A DNA stretch of 64,000 nucleotides from Epiperipatus broadwayi (taxonomy: Eukaryota; Onychophora; Udeonychophora; Euonychophora; Peripatidae). The DNA lies in NCBI GenBank assembly GCA_028023455.1, contig JAQFVV010000031.1, positions 5,810,926-5,874,925 of the forward strand, read 5' to 3'. A program made the translations under genes and the position numbers. How positions within the stretch are numbered: position 1 is the first letter of the stretch; each line of letters starts with the position of its first letter. This document shows, in pieces, positions 59,785 to 64,000 of the stretch. The notes under the pieces were generated by a model. It was not told where the DNA came from, did no database searches, and saw only the letters and a list, made by a program, of their open reading frames with translations.

Positions 59785-60715
59785 GATATGTAAATGTTAT
59801 ATTGGCCATGCCAAAGTTACATCATTATGTTTTTGGAAAAATATTGTGATATATTCATTTACTTAATTTTCTCTTTTGTTAAAAATAACATTTTAAATTC
59901 TATATGGAAATGACCCTCAAAAAGTTATAAATTCTGTTAAAACATTGATATGTAAATGAAGTAAAGAAAAAAAAAGAAAAACATACACAAGAAGTGAAAG
60001 TTTATAATTATATTTTACCTTACTTAATGTGATGGAAATAATATTTGTACTAAGTTTGTATGGAAGATGAAATGCTAATGTAAAGTAAATAGCACATTGG
60101 TTACTGACCTTGTGCAATGCCCAATCTATATTCCTTCTCAACTAGTTAAAAACTTATATAGGTAAATGGAATTTTGGAAATAGATTATCAGAGGAGACAT
60201 AAGGATATTAATGGCTTATGTAATTGCCTTTAATGTTTTATTTATTGATACTGAATGGGAGAAAAATATTTAAAGGAATAAAAACACTTTTAAATATAGT
60301 GATAAGATATTATAAAGCCAGAAATTTTAGTGCTTTGATATTGTTTGTTATTTGTGAATATTCAGGACAAATAAATGAAAAAAATATATATTGAAATTTT
60401 AAAAAACTAAAGAATGAAAACTATTTTGGAACTTTTTAAAATTTCCATTATTTTTCTATTCACAAAGAAACTACAAGAATATAATATTTGACATTGAATT
60501 ATTTATTACACAAACTGTATTATAATTTATAATAGTAAAGTAAATTATTTACAGAAGGACTATCCATCAATAAATGATAATAGTTCCTTTTTATGTGAGA
60601 AGTTATCACATAAAATTGTGGAGAGAGAGAGAAAGCATTTGAAGATTTATAATAATTTCTGTCTTGAAAAGTACTCAAGAAAAAAAATCTCCCAAAGGAG
60701 ATTCTAATGATTTAA
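59785..60715 (+). repeat. ~1-kb direct repeat, copy 2
   Basis: Same-orientation partner of 55630-56640, about 4.1 kb downstream, with the 5'-inverted LINE between. Ends at AAGAAAAAAAATCTCCCAA, matching AAGAAAAAAAATCCCCAAA at 56602. Confidence 0.8.
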
Positions 60716-61154
60716 TTTATTATTTATTGATTGATTTTTTATTTATTTTGTCATTAATAATTTGCTTCCTTATTTACAAACTTAATGTTATTTTATGCAT
60801 TCACTAAAGCAAATATATAAAAAAAATATTTTGATATATCATAAAATACATTAGTTATTTATATTGAGTTATCATATTTGTAACTTATGCATAACACTTG
60901 CAGATAAAATATACATAATTAAGCCACACACACTACCCACAAAGAAAACACCACCATAGGTCTGAGAACATCTCTCTGATATGTAATATTTGGAGTGTAT
61001 GGCAGCTCAAGTGAATGAAGAATTAGCTTTAGATAATCAACTATTAGTCTCATTTTATTTAGCTATTTTACCACACAGAATATCCTGAAAATAATAATAT
61101 GAAATCATCATTTATCCATGAAAATATTAGAGTAAACATATATATATATAAAGC
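60716..61154. other. AT-rich non-coding sequence
   Basis: Nothing recognised. Confidence 0.4.
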
Positions 61155-61292
61155 ACACAATTACTTCTCTATAAGGCTGCTTTAATATTTCAACCAGCAG
61201 ACTGGTTTTGATCAGAAAGCACAAATGCTTTCTGGTCAAAACCAGTCTTCTGATTGAAATATTAAAGCAGCCACATAGAGAAGTAATTGTGT
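61155..61292. repeat. Near-perfect hairpin, ~67-bp arms, 4-nt loop
   Basis: ACACAATTACTTCTCTAT, GGCTGCTTTAATATTTCAA and ACTGGTTTTGA, ending AGAAAGCA, are followed by CAAA and then the inverse (TGCTTTCT, TCAAAACCAGT, TTGAAATATTAAAGCAGCC, GAGAAGTAATTGTGT). Only a few mismatches. No TA duplication seen at the ends. It is either a foldback element or a hairpin-RNA precursor-like sequence. Confidence 0.9.
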
Positions 61293-63920
61293 ATTTTTGT
61301 TAATATTTTTATATTTTTATTTATCCTTGAGTTAGTTTATTATATATATTGAATTAAATATTTTCATGGCATAAAAATGAATAAAAATGAGGAGATAATA
61401 TCCATGTAAATAAAAATAACCTTTAACCTTTGATGTTACCAAAAAGTTATTGATTAATAATAATTGAAATACCTGATGCCAAATTAGTGTTTTTCATTAA
61501 ACCTATAATAACTGCTTTGTTTTGGATTTGTGTTGAAATGAAGGGTGTCCTCTTTTACTTCAAAGTCTTACATGGATTTAAATTTTTTAGATATGTTATA
61601 GGATTACAGTGTTCTATTTCCATTAATTAATTTGATATTTTGTAATCTAAGTAGCAGCAGTTGCAAATTTAAACATTACGTGTCAAGATAACTTTTACAT
61701 TTAGTTCCAGCATAGAGTTCTACTTATTTTAATTACAATCTGACTTGTGAGAACATATTTAACTAAATTAATTTATTATTTACAATAAAAGATTCTGCTT
61801 TTTATTTTTTAAAATAGATGTTTTACATTCAAAATTTAAGTTTCATGTTTGCTATTATATCCTAGTTAAACGGTGAAAATAAATCTTGGAGCATTTGAGT
61901 GATTAATTCTTATTGTGAATAAGATGTTGATCATGTGTGTAAGAATTATTGTAGGATACACTTTTATTAGATTCTCTAATAATACTAATCCAGTTATGGA
62001 AACTGATGACTCTTATACTATTATCAGAATAGTTGTTACATTTTCTCAAAGTGGACTAATTTCCCTTTCTTCATCATCAATAATTTTATAAGCTGATGTC
62101 TCCTAGGGAGATTAATTAATAACATTAAATTAAATATTTATGTTTGTAATAAAATGTCATTATAAATTTAAATTTTCAAAATGTTTAATTTTAAAAAAAT
62201 AAAAATTTACTTTCTCAGATAATTTAAAATCAAAATATAATAGTATTTCCCTGCTGAGCGCGTTGTTAAATGAAACAGAGTAAAATTTATTTTGTAATGA
62301 GTTTAGGTATTTTAAAATCGCATCTCATTAAAATATTTCTAACAAATAGAATTAAATTTTTTATATATAAATGTGTGTGTACAGAAACGTATATCATAAA
62401 CATATTAATACGCATTATATATAAATTCTAATGATTAAAATAATCCTGAAAATAAAAAATGGATTTTAAATTTATAGCGCTAAAAAATGTCTAATAATAA
62501 ATATGGAAAAATAAACTGGAAAATGACAATTCATAATAATGTGCATCTCGTATGCTAGAATACATTTTAAAAATTTGTTTATAAAAAGATTTTTAAAGAT
62601 TCGCTTTTAATTTAAAGTTTTACTCTTTTAAAATATCATTGTTATTACCTGCCCATATATCAAAGTGAAAGTTAAATAAAAATTGTTCTGCTTTGTGACT
62701 AATGGATTAATATTTGTTCTGAAAAGGATATTATTTACAATTTTATGAAAATGGCTCTAATAACTTGGGATTGTAAAATTTTCGGTTACGTCCTAAGGGA
62801 TTTGTATTTTTATATGCCCCTCCCTCTTGTTCTCTCTTTCTGTGTGTCTTCATGCGATTGGTGGTCTCAGATTCAAACTAAATCAATCATCAGAGTTTCT
62901 TAAACTTCTTCCATAAAAAAATAACATCTGCATTGTCAAATAATATTTTATGACCTTTATTTAGTTCACAGATATACAATGCTGTATTATGATAACTATT
63001 TTAAGTCTACTCTTATGAACTATAACTCTTTTAATAAAACTTAATTTACTTTGATCATTATTTTTCTTTATGACACTGCAAGGAATCTTATAACTACTTA
63101 ATATCTATTTGATCTATTTAATAATGAATTTACATCAAGACCTTCCTTCCAGACCTTTTTCATACCACCCACTAAAAAAACTATAAATTTATTTAACGCA
63201 CAATGTGGTAAAGACCTGTAGAGGTCTCTACCATCGCATTTTCAACCGCACATGCTTTAGATTTATTGCCTTGGTAAATAAATAAAAAACTATATAAATC
63301 TATTTATAAATTGAGGACTTAAATGGTAGAGAAATAAACTGTTTATTCTCACTAACAATTTAATCTTTATTATCAATGGACTTGTAAATATTTTTATTAT
63401 GTATAGTATTTTTAATAAATTCATGATTATAACTTAAATCAATATAGTCAGACGTTAATTGGCTGTTCTAAATGCAACTATTATTTTCAAAATTGTTAAA
63501 CCTGCTATTTTTATAACAAAAATTCACCAATGAAATATTCTTAGAAGTAAAATATTAATGGTCAGATCTTACTATAATTTTTTTTTTTTGTTTCATAAAA
63601 TCACTGCAAAATAAAACATTATCAACTTCATCAGCACTTAAGTCCAGAAATATTAACTTAACAAATTTGAAAGTATTCTATTCAATAGCAACTTTAATAT
63701 TAAAATCAAAAGTTATCAGTCTATCATGATTTTATTCAATGTATATTCCTGAATACCAAACTTAAAATCATCCACATGATTAACAAATAATTTTAAAAAA
63801 AAAACAGAAAAATGATCTAAAATACCAATCACTATAATTTCCATATAGACAGGGCACCTTAAAAAAGAAATAATCTAAACCAATAATCCAACTTCTTTAG
63901 TAAAGATTAAAGAGGGGATT
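61293..63920. other. AT-rich non-coding sequence
   Basis: No coding, RNA or repeat signal that I can support. A short inverted AGACCT-GTAG-AGGTCT at 63212-63227 was noted. Confidence 0.4.
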
Positions 63921-64000
63921 GTCTTGCGTTGTTATCCGGGAGGTATCGCAGCCGCCATGCAAGCAAGTAGTTGGTTGCAGACGGTTGTGGGTTCACGTCC
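63921..64000 (+). mobile_element. tRNA-derived SINE, copy 5 (cut by window end)
   Basis: GTCTTGCGTTGTTATCCGGG onward, anticodon-like loop CATGCAA, then AAGTAGTTGGTTGCAGA and GTTGTGGGTTCACGTCC. It shares the extra AAG-AGTTGGTTGCAGA block with copy 4, so it belongs to the second subfamily. The tail lies beyond the window. Confidence 0.8.

Noticed and set aside
1-64000. CRISPR array, bacterial operons, LTR retrotransposon with gag-pol, viral genes
   Set aside because: No regularly spaced short repeats, no ribosome-binding-site-led gene strings, no long terminal repeats around an integrase/protease, and no viral protein motif could be seen.

Overview
The window looks like gene-poor, repeat-dense DNA from an invertebrate animal. 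The evidence is several families of Penelope-like elements (PLEs: reverse transcriptase plus GIY-YIG endonuclease), three kinds of LINE, tRNA-Gly-derived SINEs with poly(A) tails, TA-flanked MITEs and many long (AT)n tracts in strongly AT-rich sequence (roughly 70-75% AT by eye, not computed). I cannot name the species. No host protein-coding exon, rRNA, functional tRNA or CRISPR array could be supported. Every coding signal I can interpret is a decayed retroelement; nearly all other short open frames are chance.

Layout. 1-9.67 kb: AT-rich non-coding sequence with two SINEs, a diverged direct repeat (1.49/2.30 kb) and microsatellites. 9.67-21.84 kb: a 12-kb imperfect palindrome with two arms of about 4.9 kb around a 2.4-kb spacer that holds a LINE 3' fragment and a SINE; the arm ends lie at or near AT tracts. 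22.1-23.2 kb: a second LINE remnant. 24.6-25.4 kb: an inverted pair of a dispersed repeat, called repeat X here. 26.2 and 35.35 kb: TA-flanked MITEs. 28.0-35.3 kb: a PLE cluster with one diverged copy (family A), a palindromic family B copy and a head-to-head family C pair. 37.5-42.0 kb: a nearly full-length LINE on the minus strand with a first ORF of SGNH-esterase type, an APE endonuclease, RT and a C-terminal knuckle. 42.6-47.9 kb: repeat X, then a decayed PLE (family D) containing a small insertion with terminal direct repeats, then an inverted repeat X. 51.5-53.8 kb: a 204-bp tandem repeat and a longer palindromic family B PLE. 55.6-60.7 kb: a LINE with a 5' inversion between two diverged direct copies of a roughly 1-kb sequence. 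61.2 kb: a near-perfect hairpin. 63.9 kb to the end: a truncated SINE.

The most interesting signal is in repeat X. All four copies carry a sequence that folds as a minimal type I hammerhead ribozyme: a CTGATGA core, a short stem II, GAAA, a very short self-complementary stem III, an NUH cleavage site, and a stem I with a bulge. One copy sits directly upstream of a 5'-truncated PLE. Hammerheads are known from PLE terminal repeats, so repeat X is best read as PLE terminal (pLTR-like) sequence, some of it standing alone. The second theme is inversion. PLE families B and C occur only as 5'-to-5' inverted pairs here, and two family B loci share the same outer end on one side, which suggests the palindrome itself was copied or is the normal form of the element.
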